DNA of 64,000 bases, taken from contig JAUIBK010000001.1 of the NCBI GenBank assembly GCA_030428205.1, forward strand, positions 124,001 through 188,000, read 5' to 3'. How positions within the stretch are numbered: position 1 is the first letter of the stretch; each line of letters opens with the position of its first letter. A program made the position numbers and the translations under genes. Under the pieces are notes generated by a model. That model had not been told where the DNA came from. It was given only the letters and a program-made list of their open reading frames with translations, and ran no database searches. Below are positions 1-8,468 of this stretch, piece by piece. Origin of the DNA: a bacterium. Lineage in GTDB: Bacteria > Bdellovibrionota_C > UBA2361 > RFPC01.

Positions 1-1131
1 TCTCCACTGATTTCAGGGGCTGTTTCTATTGATGATATCGATGTTGCTGATAGGGAGAGTGAAGAAGATCCCGAAGAAGTTGAAGAGGAAAATGATAAAG
101 GGAGATATAATCCGAATTGGAAGGCACTCGCTGGTATTTTTGTCGCTGCTGCGTGTCTCGTTATAGGAGCGGCCTATGTGCAACAAGGCTTACGTCAGCC
201 TCAACAGGCACAGCAAAGAGTAACTCAAGTTCCTCAGGCTCAACAAGAATTGAAAGCTCCCGCTTTTCGTGGGGAAGAGGTTAGCCCACCAAAGCCGGAT
301 TTTGCTTCTGCTGAGATCGATTCTTCTCCAAGTCAGAGTGAGGATCCTGTGATTGTTTCTGAGGAACCATCCCCTGAGCCGATCCTTGAAGAAGAAGCCG
401 AAGAAACAGAAGAGACAGTTTCAGTAGTTCCTGTAAGTGAAGATGTTGAGAGTGAGCTTGTATCTCGTCGAAAGCATCTGACAATTCTTGCAGAGGAGTT
501 ACGTCATCAGGTCTCTTCTTTTGATCAGCCTCTTTCTGGAAGTGTCGGAAGTATTCTCACTGAATCTTCGAATACGATTAAAGTCCTTGAAGATAAGCTT
601 ATCGAGCTACGTGCTGAGGTTGATGTCGCGACACGCAAGCTTGCTGTCTGGTATGGGCGGAGAAAGCGTATTGAATCAATAGATCCTGTAAACCTTGCTG
701 CAGAAGTCGCGGTTGTTTCCGAGAGCGTACGCCAGAGCAAAGGAGCATTTGAAAAGGCAACTTGGGATTATCTCAAAGCAGCAGAAACGCTCCGCTATAA
801 TCCTACCGACTCTGAGCAGAAGCAGCTTGTTGTTGAGCTTACTCAAAAGAGAAAAGAGCTCCAGCAGCAGCTTGTACTTGATGTACGTGAAGCAATCGAT
901 CAAGAAGTTGGTGTTGCTGATCATCGCATTACGGAACTGGCTCTCGAGCGTGATAAACTTGAAGAGCAGCTTGTCCGTGCTCGCCAACGCCTCGACTATG
1001 CCAAAGTGCTCATGCACGGAGATAGTGAGCAGAAAGAAGCCAAAAAAATGGAACTAAGCTCTGAGCTTGAGATAGTAGAAGCAGAGCTCTCCCAGCTCCA
1101 AGAGATTCGCACTATTCCTTCCGCTGAATAA
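1..1131 (+). CDS. Partial membrane-anchored coiled-coil protein (5' end outside window)
   Basis: The reading frame is open from base 1, so the true start lies upstream of the window. The visible part begins with an acidic stretch rich in Glu and Asp. One hydrophobic segment follows at about bases 121-180 (ALAGIFVAAACLVIGAAYV) and would anchor the protein in the inner membrane. Next comes a Gln-rich then Pro/Glu-rich linker. The rest is a long charged region with heptad-like Leu and Glu spacing, typical of coiled coil (for example SRRKHLTILAEELRHQV and LELERDK-like runs). No catalytic motif is visible. It ends 76 bases before purH on the same strand but no functional link is evident. I do not recognise a family. 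A structural or scaffolding role in the periplasm or cytoplasm is only inference. Confidence 0.75.
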   Translation, partial: SPLISGAVSIDDIDVADRESEEDPEEVEEENDKGRYNPNWKALAGIFVAAACLVIGAAYVQQGLRQPQQAQQRVTQVPQAQQELKAPAFRGEEVSPPKPDFASAEIDSSPSQSEDPVIVSEEPSPEPILEEEAEETEETVSVVPVSEDVESELVSRRKHLTILAEELRHQVSSFDQPLSGSVGSILTESSNTIKVLEDKLIELRAEVDVATRKLAVWYGRRKRIESIDPVNLAAEVAVVSESVRQSKGAFEKATWDYLKAAETLRYNPTDSEQKQLVVELTQKRKELQQQLVLDVREAIDQEVGVADHRITELALERDKLEEQLVRARQRLDYAKVLMHGDSEQKEAKKMELSSELEIVEAELSQLQEIRTIPSAE

Positions 1132-1207
1132 CGCTTCCCCTTGCTTTTACGTTCCCCCTTCGGTATCAAAGAGGCGTACTTTTCCCTCGTTCTAAGGCTA
1201 AACCATC

Positions 1208-2800
1208 ATGAAGCGATTTGCTTTGATAAGCGTCTCTGACAAGACAGGAGTCGTTGATTTTGCACGTGCTCTTACTGAGCTTGGTTTTGAAATTCTCACT
1301 ACTGGCGGAACAGGCAAGATCCTTCAAGAGAATGGTGTTCCCATTGTATCTGTTGAAGAATATACTGGCCAAAAAGAGATCTTAGATGGTCGAGTAAAGA
1401 CTCTCCATCCGAAAATTCACGCAGGCCTCCTAGCGCGTCGCAACGATGCAGACCATATGCGTCAGCTCGAAGAAGATGGCATTGTGCCTATTGATATTGT
1501 GGCGATTAACCTCTACCCATTTGAGCAACACCTCGGAACGGAAACAGCTGCTTCCCCGAAGAAGATGGTAGAACTGATCGATATTGGTGGTCCGACTATG
1601 CTACGTTCTGCAGCCAAGAATATGGACACTCTCTATGCTGTAAGTGATCCTTGCGATTATGCTGCGGTCCTTGATGCCCTAGCGGCTAAGAGTGAACAGG
1701 ACAGCATGGGACTCCGTTTACGTCTCGCGCAAAAAGTCTTCTCACAGCTTGCTCGGTATAATCTCTCAATTGCCAATTACTTTTCTCGAGTTTCCTCTGA
1801 AACATTTGAAAGCGAAGGGCAGCTTCCACTTCTTGATGAAGAGATTCCTTCTCGGCTCGCTCCTCTCTCTGGTGTAGTGCTCGAAAAAAGGCAAGCTCTT
1901 CGCTACGGTGAAAATCCTAAGCAATCAGCGGCTTACTATCTTCCTCAAGGAGAAACAGAGCTTGGCTGGTCACAACACAATGGAAAAGAGCTCTCATACA
2001 ACAATTTTCTCGATTTTGACGCTGCCTGGCGAATGATCCACTGTTTTCGTGATGCTGCCCCTACGGCCATTATTTTAAAACATCTCAATCCATGCGGTGC
2101 TGCAACTCGTGATTCGTTGCGTGAAGCGCTCCTTGCTGCAAAAACAAGTGATCCTCGCAGTCACTTTGGGGGGATCATCGCGTGTAACCGTGAGGTAACC
2201 CTTGATGTAGCCGAGGAGATGGCTGCCGACTTTGCTGAGATAGTTCTTGCTCCTTCGTACGCGCAAGATGCTCTTGCTCGGTTGCAAAAGAAAAAGAACT
2301 TACGTGTACTACAAATTGATATCAATAAGTCGTCTCAAACTGAGATGCGAGAGCTGGTCAGTGGCATGCTCATTCAAGAAGTTGATGCCGGCGTCTCTTC
2401 GATTGAGGAAGCCTCTCTCGTCTCTGAGCGTTCCGCGACTGATACAGAGAAGCGTGATCTGCAATTTGCTTGGACGTTGTGCACTCACGTTAAATCAAAT
2501 GCTATTGTTGTGGCCAAAAATGGTTGTCTCCTCGCAACTGGTGCGGGGCAAATGAGCCGGGTTGATGCAGTTGAAGTTGCTCTGCATAAAGCTGCGGTGC
2601 ATTCACACGATCTTCAAGGAGCTGTGGCTGCCTCTGATGCCTTTTTCCCATTTCCGGACGCTCTTGAGCTACTTGCTGGGGCAGGCGTAACAGCTATTGT
2701 CGTTCCAAGTGGCGCGAAAAAGGACGAAGAGATTATCGAACGTGCCAATCAACTGGGAGTAAGTTTATTGTTTGTCTCGGATAGACATTTTCGACACTAG
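1208..2800 (+). CDS. purH: Bifunctional AICAR transformylase / IMP cyclohydrolase
   Basis: This enzyme carries out the last two steps of IMP synthesis: formyl transfer from 10-formyl-THF to AICAR, then ring closure. The 530-residue product has the normal length. The N-terminal cyclohydrolase domain opens with ALISVSDKTGVVDFARAL and a TTGGT loop typical of the MGS-like fold. The C-terminal transformylase domain carries the KHLNPCG signature near residue 291, containing the catalytic Lys-His pair, followed by the usual SHFGGI motif. The conserved ending with VVPSG, KDEEII and FVSDRHFRH is intact. purD follows 99 bases downstream on the same strand, with a structured repeat in the gap, so the two may be cotranscribed. 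The start is an ATG with a weak upstream purine stretch. Identification is secure. Confidence 0.97.
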   Translation: MKRFALISVSDKTGVVDFARALTELGFEILTTGGTGKILQENGVPIVSVEEYTGQKEILDGRVKTLHPKIHAGLLARRNDADHMRQLEEDGIVPIDIVAINLYPFEQHLGTETAASPKKMVELIDIGGPTMLRSAAKNMDTLYAVSDPCDYAAVLDALAAKSEQDSMGLRLRLAQKVFSQLARYNLSIANYFSRVSSETFESEGQLPLLDEEIPSRLAPLSGVVLEKRQALRYGENPKQSAAYYLPQGETELGWSQHNGKELSYNNFLDFDAAWRMIHCFRDAAPTAIILKHLNPCGAATRDSLREALLAAKTSDPRSHFGGIIACNREVTLDVAEEMAADFAEIVLAPSYAQDALARLQKKKNLRVLQIDINKSSQTEMRELVSGMLIQEVDAGVSSIEEASLVSERSATDTEKRDLQFAWTLCTHVKSNAIVVAKNGCLLATGAGQMSRVDAVEVALHKAAVHSHDLQGAVAASDAFFPFPDALELLAGAGVTAIVVPSGAKKDEEIIERANQLGVSLLFVSDRHFRH

Positions 2801-2879
2801 CCAGCTGTATTATCCCTCCGGGGGGTTTCGCTGTTCAGCGAAAAGTGCTCCTCTTCCCGTAGGTGAAAGTTTTTTAGAC
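2797..2879 (-). repeat. Structured intergenic repeat, copy 1 of the purD-flanking pair
   Basis: Read on the minus strand, this 83-nt block contains the hairpin TTTTCGCT-GAAC-AGCGAAA followed by CCCCCCGGAGGGATAATACA and GCTGGCTAG. A second copy in opposite orientation lies at 4485-4569. The two hairpins differ by a compensated change: CGCT/AGCG here and CGCC/GGCG there. The core CCCCCGGAGGGAYAAYACA is also inside the two 173-nt repeats at 23117 and 43052. The block overlaps the last codons of purH by a few bases. Confidence 0.7.
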
Positions 2880-2899
2880 GGAGCCTAGGGGAGTGTAAG

Positions 2900-4153
2900 A
2901 TGAAAGTCCTTGTCGTTGGTTCCGGTGGTAGAGAGCATGCTATCTCTTGGAAGCTTGCTCAGAGCAAACACGTTACGGAAATCTATAATGCCCCTGGTAA
3001 TCCCGGAATGGCGAATGTTGGAGAGAATCTGTCTCTGGCTGTTGATGATATTGAAGGGATCAAGGGAGTATGCATCGAGAAAGGTATTGATCTCGTTGTT
3101 GTTGGACCAGAATATCCTCTCACTCTTGGTCTCGTTGATGAACTTACCAAAGCAGGGATTATAACGTTTGGCCCAACCAAAGATGCGTCCCGGATGGAGA
3201 GCTCAAAAGCGTATGCAAAAGAGATTATGCATACTGCAGGAGTGCCTACGGCCTCATATAAACGTTTTTCCTCAGAGCAAGATGCTCTTGCTTACGTAGA
3301 GCAAGAGGGAGCCCCGATTGTTGTCAAAGCTGACGGCCTTGCTGCTGGAAAAGGGGTCTTTGTCTGTCAAACACAAGACGAGGCAAAAGAGGGTATTAGC
3401 CAGGTCTTCTCTGCTCTTGATTCTGCCGAGGTTGTGATTGAAGAGATGCTCTCAGGAGTCGAAGTCTCATATATTGTTGCAACAGATGGAACGCGTGTTG
3501 TTCCTCTTGCAACTTCCCACGATTACAAGCGTATCTTTGATGACGATCAGGGTCCAAATACCGGTGGTATGGGAACTGTTTCTCCGACTCCGAGAATGAA
3601 TGCTGCCCAAGAACAGGAGGTGCTCTCGAGAGTTATTGAGCCGGTGCTTGCTGAGCTGAGAAAGAGAAACACTCCTTTTTGTGGCTTCCTCTATGCTGGA
3701 TTGATGGTTGGTTCTCAAGGTGAAATCAACGTCATTGAGTTCAATGCGCGCCTCGGTGATCCTGAAACGCAAGTTATTCTCAGACGTCTTAAAAGTGATC
3801 TTTTCGATATTCTTTACCCCCTAGCGAGTGGAGCTGACGATATCCCTCAGACTCAGTGGATTTCTGAAAGTGCTGTTTGTGTCACCCTTGCCTCAAAGGG
3901 ATACCCTCAAAGTTCTCATAAAGGGGATGTCATTACAGGTATTGAAACAGCTGAAGCAAATGCAAGTTGTGTTGTTTTTCATGCTGGAACAACTCTGAAC
4001 CCCTCTGGAGAACTCGTAACGGGAGGAGGAAGGGTTCTCTCAGTTACTTCGCTTGGCGATACACTTGAAAATGCGCGTTTGCAAACGTATCAAGCCTGTG
4101 AGTTGATCTCGTTTGATGGGTGCCAGTATCGGGGGGATATCGGGTTAGGGTAG
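2900..4153 (+). CDS. purD: Phosphoribosylamine-glycine ligase (GAR synthetase)
   Basis: This ATP-grasp enzyme joins glycine to phosphoribosylamine, the second step of de novo purine synthesis. The 417-residue length matches the family. The N-terminal domain starts MKVLVVGSGGREHAISWKLA, the hallmark of GAR synthetase. The ATP-grasp core shows VVKADGLAAGKGV and the PurD signature with NTGGMGTVSP. FNARLGDPETQ binds metal near the end of the grasp fold. The gene follows purH on the same strand. Inverted copies of a small structured repeat flank it on both sides (2797-2879 and 4485-4569), which is unusual and is discussed as a finding. A GGGAG element sits upstream of the ATG. Confidence 0.97.
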   Translation: MKVLVVGSGGREHAISWKLAQSKHVTEIYNAPGNPGMANVGENLSLAVDDIEGIKGVCIEKGIDLVVVGPEYPLTLGLVDELTKAGIITFGPTKDASRMESSKAYAKEIMHTAGVPTASYKRFSSEQDALAYVEQEGAPIVVKADGLAAGKGVFVCQTQDEAKEGISQVFSALDSAEVVIEEMLSGVEVSYIVATDGTRVVPLATSHDYKRIFDDDQGPNTGGMGTVSPTPRMNAAQEQEVLSRVIEPVLAELRKRNTPFCGFLYAGLMVGSQGEINVIEFNARLGDPETQVILRRLKSDLFDILYPLASGADDIPQTQWISESAVCVTLASKGYPQSSHKGDVITGIETAEANASCVVFHAGTTLNPSGELVTGGGRVLSVTSLGDTLENARLQTYQACELISFDGCQYRGDIGLG

Positions 4154-4224
4154 GAGGTAAAGGATCACATATCCCTAACTGGTAATTGCTCGGTACACAA
4201 GTCCATACTCTCTCCCAGTCCGTG

Positions 4225-4335
4225 TCCAGATTCTCTGTCGTAGTCTATTTTCCTGGTCCTGGCCTTGGTCGCTACTCCATTGGACTGTGGACCAAGGCCA
4301 GGACCAGGAAAATAGACTACGACAGAGAATCTGGA
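4225..4335. repeat. Long perfect inverted repeat (46-bp arms, 19-nt spacer)
   Basis: Bases 4225-4270 are exactly the reverse complement of 4290-4335. The inner half of each arm is built from degenerate hexamers (TCCTGG TCCTGG CCTTGG on the plus strand). There is no U-tract after the stem, so it is not a classic intrinsic terminator, although such a strong stem after purD would probably slow or stop transcription or protect the 3' end. Confidence 0.9.
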
Positions 4336-4484
4336 GAATGGGGTTTGGACTGAGATTGATTGTTCTCATTTATTTTTTAGATTTGAACAAAACTAAGAAC
4401 ATCAACTTCCTAGGCTTACGGAGGGCCCATCCTCCACTCCTCCAGCTCCCTCATTCATGTTATACTTCTCCTAACTAGTGTTCC

Positions 4485-4569
4485 GACAAAAAAGTTTTTT
4501 CACCTAACGGGGAGGAACACTTTTTCGCCGAATGGCGAAAACCCCCGGAGGGACAATACAGCTGGCTAG
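4485..4569 (+). repeat. Structured intergenic repeat, copy 2 of the purD-flanking pair
   Basis: This is the inverted partner of 2797-2879. It contains TTTTCGCC-GAAT-GGCGAAAA, then CCCCCGGAGGGACAATACA and GCTGGCTAG. Roughly five of six positions match the other copy by eye. An outer stem AGTGTTCC / GGAACACT (about 4477-4522) may form as well. Confidence 0.7.
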
Positions 4570-4626
4570 TGTCATTTCAAAATAAGGTTTTCACGAAATG
4601 AAAAAACTTTTTTGAAGTGACACTAG
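4566..4626. repeat. AT-rich inverted repeat with CTAGTGTCA ends
   Basis: CTAGTGTCATTTCAAAA at the left pairs with TTTTTTGAAGTGACACTAG at the right, with one mismatch and an AT-rich loop. It abuts the preceding repeat and ends 22 bases before the next gene, so it may lie in that gene's 5' untranslated region. Confidence 0.6.
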
Positions 4627-4648
4627 ACCCGATAGAGGATTACCCACT

Positions 4649-4996
4649 ATGACCCGCTTACGGACACTCTTTTTCTTCCTCCTCCTCTCATTTTTCATCC
4701 CAGCGCTGACCTTCGCCGGTGAAATCCGCATCCTAGACCCCCTCGGCCTTACCCGAGCAGTAAAAAAAGTATCAGCTCCTCAGCTTATCCGTATTCGGTT
4801 TCAACAAGACAAAGGCCTCAGGAATGCAGTGCTTATGAATAGAGACGGTGTTGTGCCGCAGGTCGTTGGGGAACCGTCGGGTACCTCTGTACTCTTTCAT
4901 AACGTTTCTTCTGGAACATGGCAGGTGCAATTCCCCAAAAATAATGCCAAAAGCAATAGAATTACGAAGGTAACAATTGAAGACGTTGCTAAGTGA
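4649..4996 (+). CDS. Small exported protein of unknown function
   Basis: The product is 115 residues. It starts with a classical signal peptide (MTRLRTLFFFLLLSFFIPAL, cleavage probably after TFA-G), so the mature part of about 90 residues should be periplasmic or surface exposed. The mature sequence alternates beta-like stretches such as LIRIRFQQ, VLFHNV and WQVQF and carries no Cys. I do not recognise a family. Its TGA stop overlaps the ATG of glpD by one base (TGATG), which points to translational coupling and a shared operon with glpD, prmA and the dehydrogenase gene. Possibly a small beta-sandwich domain, but that is inference from sequence pattern alone. Confidence 0.75.
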   Translation: MTRLRTLFFFLLLSFFIPALTFAGEIRILDPLGLTRAVKKVSAPQLIRIRFQQDKGLRNAVLMNRDGVVPQVVGEPSGTSVLFHNVSSGTWQVQFPKNNAKSNRITKVTIEDVAK

Positions 4997-6615
4997 TGAG
5001 TGGTTCGTATTTCTCCTCCTTTCTCAACCGAGGAGAGGAGGTCTCACACCTTTCCCAGACTGAGCATCCATTTGATCTACTGATTATTGGTGGGGGTATA
5101 CATGGAGCGTCTCTTGCTCGACTTGCCTCTTATAATGGATTGCGCGTTGCGCTCTTAGAGGCTCAAGATTACGCCTCGGGGACTTCTAGTCGTAGTTCAA
5201 AGATGGCTCACGGTGGTCTCCGTTACTTGGAGCTCTTTGATTTTAAGCAAGTTTTTGAAGGGATTCAGGCGAGAGAGGAGCTCTATCAGGTTGCCCCACA
5301 TCTTGTATATCCTTATCCCTTTTCTATTCCTGTTTTTGAAGGAGAACCGTTTTTTCGAATCAAGCTTAAGCTCGGTTTGTGGCTCTATGATAGATTTGCC
5401 CGGTGTCCTATCAGAAAAAGTTTTTGGACGACAGCACCAAAAGCGAAAGAATCGTTCACCTCTCTTTTCGCTCGACGAGTAAACGGGTGGTTTACATACT
5501 ATGATGGGATTCTTGATGACATCCGGATCGTTCAAGAAAATATCCTATCTGCGCGGATGTTTGGAGCACACTGCTTAAACTATGCTCAGTGTGAGCAGGT
5601 GTTGCCTGAAAGTGATTACACAGTAGTGAGCTGGAAAGATACGTTACGTAATACAGAGCATACATCACGCGCCAAAGTTGTCGTCAATTGTGCTGGTCCC
5701 TGGGTTCCTTTTGCAGCACAACCATCCCCTGCAAGTTTTGCTCCTCAGATTCGATATAGCAGGGGGGTACACCTTCTTTTTGACGTGCCTTGGGATGGAC
5801 CCGCACTCTTTTTACCTCTTGATGGTCGAGCTCGTTATTATTTTGTTTGGCCACACTTTGCTGGAACTTTAGTGGGTACGACCGAAGCCCCTACGGATGA
5901 CGTCGATTGGGATCCTCAGCCAACAGGAGAGGAGATACATGAAGTGCTTACACGTCTTGAGCGAGATCTTCCTCATACGGCATTAACTCAAAAATCACTG
6001 TCGTATGCTTTTGCTGGAATACGAACACTCTTTTTGCAAAAGAAAGATAGTCCACTCAGTGAAGTGTCTCGTCGCCACCAATGGATTTGGGACAATGGCA
6101 TGTTGTCTCTGATCGGAGGGAAGTTCACAACTTCTGCTCTTACGGCAGAAGACGGATTTCGTATCATTCAAAATACACTCGGGGCTCAAGCTCCCGCTCG
6201 TTCTCTATGTGGTGTCTGTTATCCTGGAGCTGAGAATCTTCAAGAGCACGTCAGGCGCTTCGAAGCACGGTGCAAGGAGTATCGTATCGCTCAACATGTA
6301 TGTGATGAAACAATACGTCGACTTGGCGCGAGGGTTCAGCACTTTGAAGAAGACCGTGCTTTGTATGAGCTAGCCACTCCAGGGCTCTTGCGTGGAGAGG
6401 CGGAGATGATCTTTCGAGTCGATCAGTGTGAGGTCGTTGAGGATCTTTTTCGGCGGAGGTTGCAACTTGAATTTTTTCCTTCCCATAAGAGAGCCCCTGA
6501 TGAGATCTCTTTTGATCTTTTTTCGGAGTATCGTACTCTTGAGCCGTCTCAGAGAGCAAGCTACGTACGAAGGATTGCGGATCTGCGTGAAGTTCTTGTT
6601 GGTGGAGAATATTGA
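4996..6615 (+). CDS. glpD: Aerobic glycerol-3-phosphate dehydrogenase (FAD-dependent)
   Basis: The enzyme oxidises sn-glycerol 3-phosphate to dihydroxyacetone phosphate and passes electrons to quinone at the inner membrane. The 539-residue product has the FAD dinucleotide-binding motif LLIIGGGIHGASLA about 30 residues in. The family signature SSRSSKMAHGGLRYL follows, then KLKLGLWLYD. Later come GVHLLF and VGTTE, and a C-terminal alpha-helical domain with RRR and FFPSHKRAP. A GTG three bases earlier is possible, but the ATG overlapping the previous stop (TGATG) is preferred. It is followed directly by prmA with another TGATG overlap. No glycerol kinase or transporter is in the window, so the enzyme probably serves lipid turnover or a distant glp system. 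Confidence 0.93.
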   Translation: MSGSYFSSFLNRGEEVSHLSQTEHPFDLLIIGGGIHGASLARLASYNGLRVALLEAQDYASGTSSRSSKMAHGGLRYLELFDFKQVFEGIQAREELYQVAPHLVYPYPFSIPVFEGEPFFRIKLKLGLWLYDRFARCPIRKSFWTTAPKAKESFTSLFARRVNGWFTYYDGILDDIRIVQENILSARMFGAHCLNYAQCEQVLPESDYTVVSWKDTLRNTEHTSRAKVVVNCAGPWVPFAAQPSPASFAPQIRYSRGVHLLFDVPWDGPALFLPLDGRARYYFVWPHFAGTLVGTTEAPTDDVDWDPQPTGEEIHEVLTRLERDLPHTALTQKSLSYAFAGIRTLFLQKKDSPLSEVSRRHQWIWDNGMLSLIGGKFTTSALTAEDGFRIIQNTLGAQAPARSLCGVCYPGAENLQEHVRRFEARCKEYRIAQHVCDETIRRLGARVQHFEEDRALYELATPGLLRGEAEMIFRVDQCEVVEDLFRRRLQLEFFPSHKRAPDEISFDLFSEYRTLEPSQRASYVRRIADLREVLVGGEY

Positions 6616-7442
6616 TGAGTTGGAAAATCTTGACCGTTTGTGGGGCTAACATTTTAGAGCTCCTCGATGTTTATAGTGATTTCGGAGTGCTTGGAGCTGA
6701 AGAAGTAAGCGAGAGCGAAATACGACTCTATGTCGAGACAAGTCATTTTGAGCCATTAAGAGAGGATTTTTCGAAAATACTTGCCCAAAACGACTTACAA
6801 CTCACCAATGAAGAGATTGGTGAAGATCAAAACTGGACAATTCAGTGTGAAGAACTCCTTGAGCCTCTTATCTTAGGTGATATCCGCGTTGTGCCACTCC
6901 ATAGCGCCCGTCTTCCAGAGAAGCGAGAAGCGAGAGATCTCTTTCTTTATGTAGGCATGGGATTTGGTACAGGCCACCATGCTACAACCCACATGATGAT
7001 AGAAGAGCTTCAAAAACTCCCCGATGTTCCAAGCTCTGTTCTTGATGTAGGTGCCGGAAGTGGTATTTTGTCGGTTGCTGCCGTAAAACACTTTAACGCC
7101 CAAGTCTGTGCCATTGAGTATGATAGAGATGCCTGTGAGAATGCTGAAGTGAATTTCACACTCAACGGCGTGCAAGACTCAATAGAAATGAGAGCGGAGC
7201 TCTATACCCCTTCTTCAACAAGATATGATTTGATTATTGCAAACGTTTATACTGAGATATTGTGTCAAAATGAAGGCGGTTTTTACCAGCAGCTTGCGCC
7301 GGGAAAAGCGCTTCTTCTTTCTGGGATTCAACAAAAAGAACGAGGGCAGATCTTAGGGGCGTTTCGAGAACCAAGATGGCACCTTGAAAGCGAACGGGAA
7401 CGTAGTGGATGGATGTTTTTTCGATTGAGGAGAAATTCATGA
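6615..7442 (+). CDS. prmA: Ribosomal protein L11 methyltransferase
   Basis: PrmA trimethylates ribosomal protein L11 using SAM. The 275-residue product has the usual two-part layout: an N-terminal substrate-recognition domain and a C-terminal Rossmann methyltransferase. Diagnostic motifs are GMGFGTGHHATTHMM and the SAM loop VLDVGAGSGILSVAAVKHF, followed by YDLIIANVYTEIL where the family usually has IANIL. The ATG at 6615 overlaps the glpD stop by one base. A TTG one codon upstream is less likely. The stop overlaps the next gene's ATG (ATGA). The region between the two domains is shorter than in E. coli PrmA, as in several other bacterial homologues. Confidence 0.9.
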   Translation: MSWKILTVCGANILELLDVYSDFGVLGAEEVSESEIRLYVETSHFEPLREDFSKILAQNDLQLTNEEIGEDQNWTIQCEELLEPLILGDIRVVPLHSARLPEKREARDLFLYVGMGFGTGHHATTHMMIEELQKLPDVPSSVLDVGAGSGILSVAAVKHFNAQVCAIEYDRDACENAEVNFTLNGVQDSIEMRAELYTPSSTRYDLIIANVYTEILCQNEGGFYQQLAPGKALLLSGIQQKERGQILGAFREPRWHLESERERSGWMFFRLRRNS

Positions 7443-8467
7443 AAGCAATTTACTTTGAAGCTCACGGAGATGCTTCTGTGCTCCAGTATGGTGATCTTCC
7501 AATGCCTGAGCCTAGACAGGGACAAGCGCTTGTGCGTGTTAAGGCAGTCGCGCTCAACCACTTAGATATATGGGTGCGAAGAGGGTGGAAGGGATTAAAT
7601 CTCGCCTTGCCTCATATTGGCGGAAGTGATGTGTCAGGAGAAGTCGTGACGGTTTGTGGAGAGAGCTCTTTTCGTCCTGGGGATCGAGTAGTCATTGATC
7701 CAGGTATTTCTACACTTGATGATGAGTGGACACGTACGGGACGTCATAGCATGAGTCCTGGGTACCAAGTTTTTGGAGAGCAGGTGCCAGGAGGGCTAGC
7801 TGAATATGCCGTCGTTCCTCTTTCAAACCTTTTTTTGCTCTCGGATGATGTTTCTTTTGAGCAAGGAGCCGCTCCGCTGCTTGTCGGTACGACGGTATGG
7901 AAAATGTTATTTCATTCAGCCAAGCTTCATGCAGGTCAGTCTGTCCTTGTTGTTGGTTCTGGAGGGGGAGTGAACTCTCTTACAACACAGATTGCATCTG
8001 CGGTTGGTGCTCATGTTATTGTGCTTGCTGGCTCTCAAGAAAAAGCCGAGCGAGCAGTAGAGCTTGGAGCTTCCCATACCATCAATTATCGAGAGGTACC
8101 CCAGTGGAGTAGAGAGGTTCTCAGTTTGACGCAAGGGAGAGGAGTAGATGTTGTTGTTGATAATGTTGGACAAGCAACTATTGTTCAAAGCTTAAAAGCA
8201 GTTACTCGAGGAGGCACTGTCGTTACGGTAGGAAATACGAGTGGTCATGAGCTCATTATTGATAACCGTTTTATTTTCACAAAACAGATCTCACTTGTCG
8301 GTTCCACTATGGGAAGTCCACAAGACTTTCGGGACGCAATGACATTTCTAGAACACCAGGGCATCTCTGTCATAGTTGATACCGTTGCTCCCCTTGAGCA
8401 GGGCATTGAGCAGTTAAAGAGATTAGAGCAAGGAGACCATTTTGGTAAGATAGTTCTTCAGTGTTGA
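7439..8467 (+). CDS. Zinc-type alcohol dehydrogenase / quinone oxidoreductase family protein
   Basis: This is a medium-chain dehydrogenase/reductase of 342 residues from the chosen start. The N-terminal GroES-like domain begins MKAIYFEAHGDASVLQYGDL and contains VALNHLDIWVRRG and PHIGGSDVSGEVV. The NAD(P)-binding Rossmann domain follows with VLVVGSGGGVNSLTTQIA and VELGASHTINYRE. The catalytic-zinc ligands of true alcohol dehydrogenases are not apparent (Cys is replaced in the N-terminal motif), which favours a zinc-independent quinone-oxidoreductase-like enzyme. An ATG at 7409 is in frame, but the one at 7439 has GAGGAGA just upstream and forms an ATGA overlap with prmA, so it is preferred. 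The substrate cannot be told from sequence. Confidence 0.85.
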   Translation: MKAIYFEAHGDASVLQYGDLPMPEPRQGQALVRVKAVALNHLDIWVRRGWKGLNLALPHIGGSDVSGEVVTVCGESSFRPGDRVVIDPGISTLDDEWTRTGRHSMSPGYQVFGEQVPGGLAEYAVVPLSNLFLLSDDVSFEQGAAPLLVGTTVWKMLFHSAKLHAGQSVLVVGSGGGVNSLTTQIASAVGAHVIVLAGSQEKAERAVELGASHTINYREVPQWSREVLSLTQGRGVDVVVDNVGQATIVQSLKAVTRGGTVVTVGNTSGHELIIDNRFIFTKQISLVGSTMGSPQDFRDAMTFLEHQGISVIVDTVAPLEQGIEQLKRLEQGDHFGKIVLQC

Positions 8468-8468
8468 G

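Larger units (their letters stand above)
4154..4648. other. Gene-free region after purD with hairpins and a repeat
   Basis: No convincing coding frame lies here; short open frames through the stem are by-products of the inverted repeat. The region holds the 46-bp-arm inverted repeat (4225-4335), the second purD-flanking repeat (4485-4569) and an AT-rich inverted repeat at 4566-4626 with ends CTAGTGTCA and TGACACTAG. Confidence 0.8.

Noticed and set aside
4175..4478. Open frames of about 63 codons on both strands across the long inverted repeat
   Set aside because: They mirror each other because the arms are complementary, and no start signals are seen.
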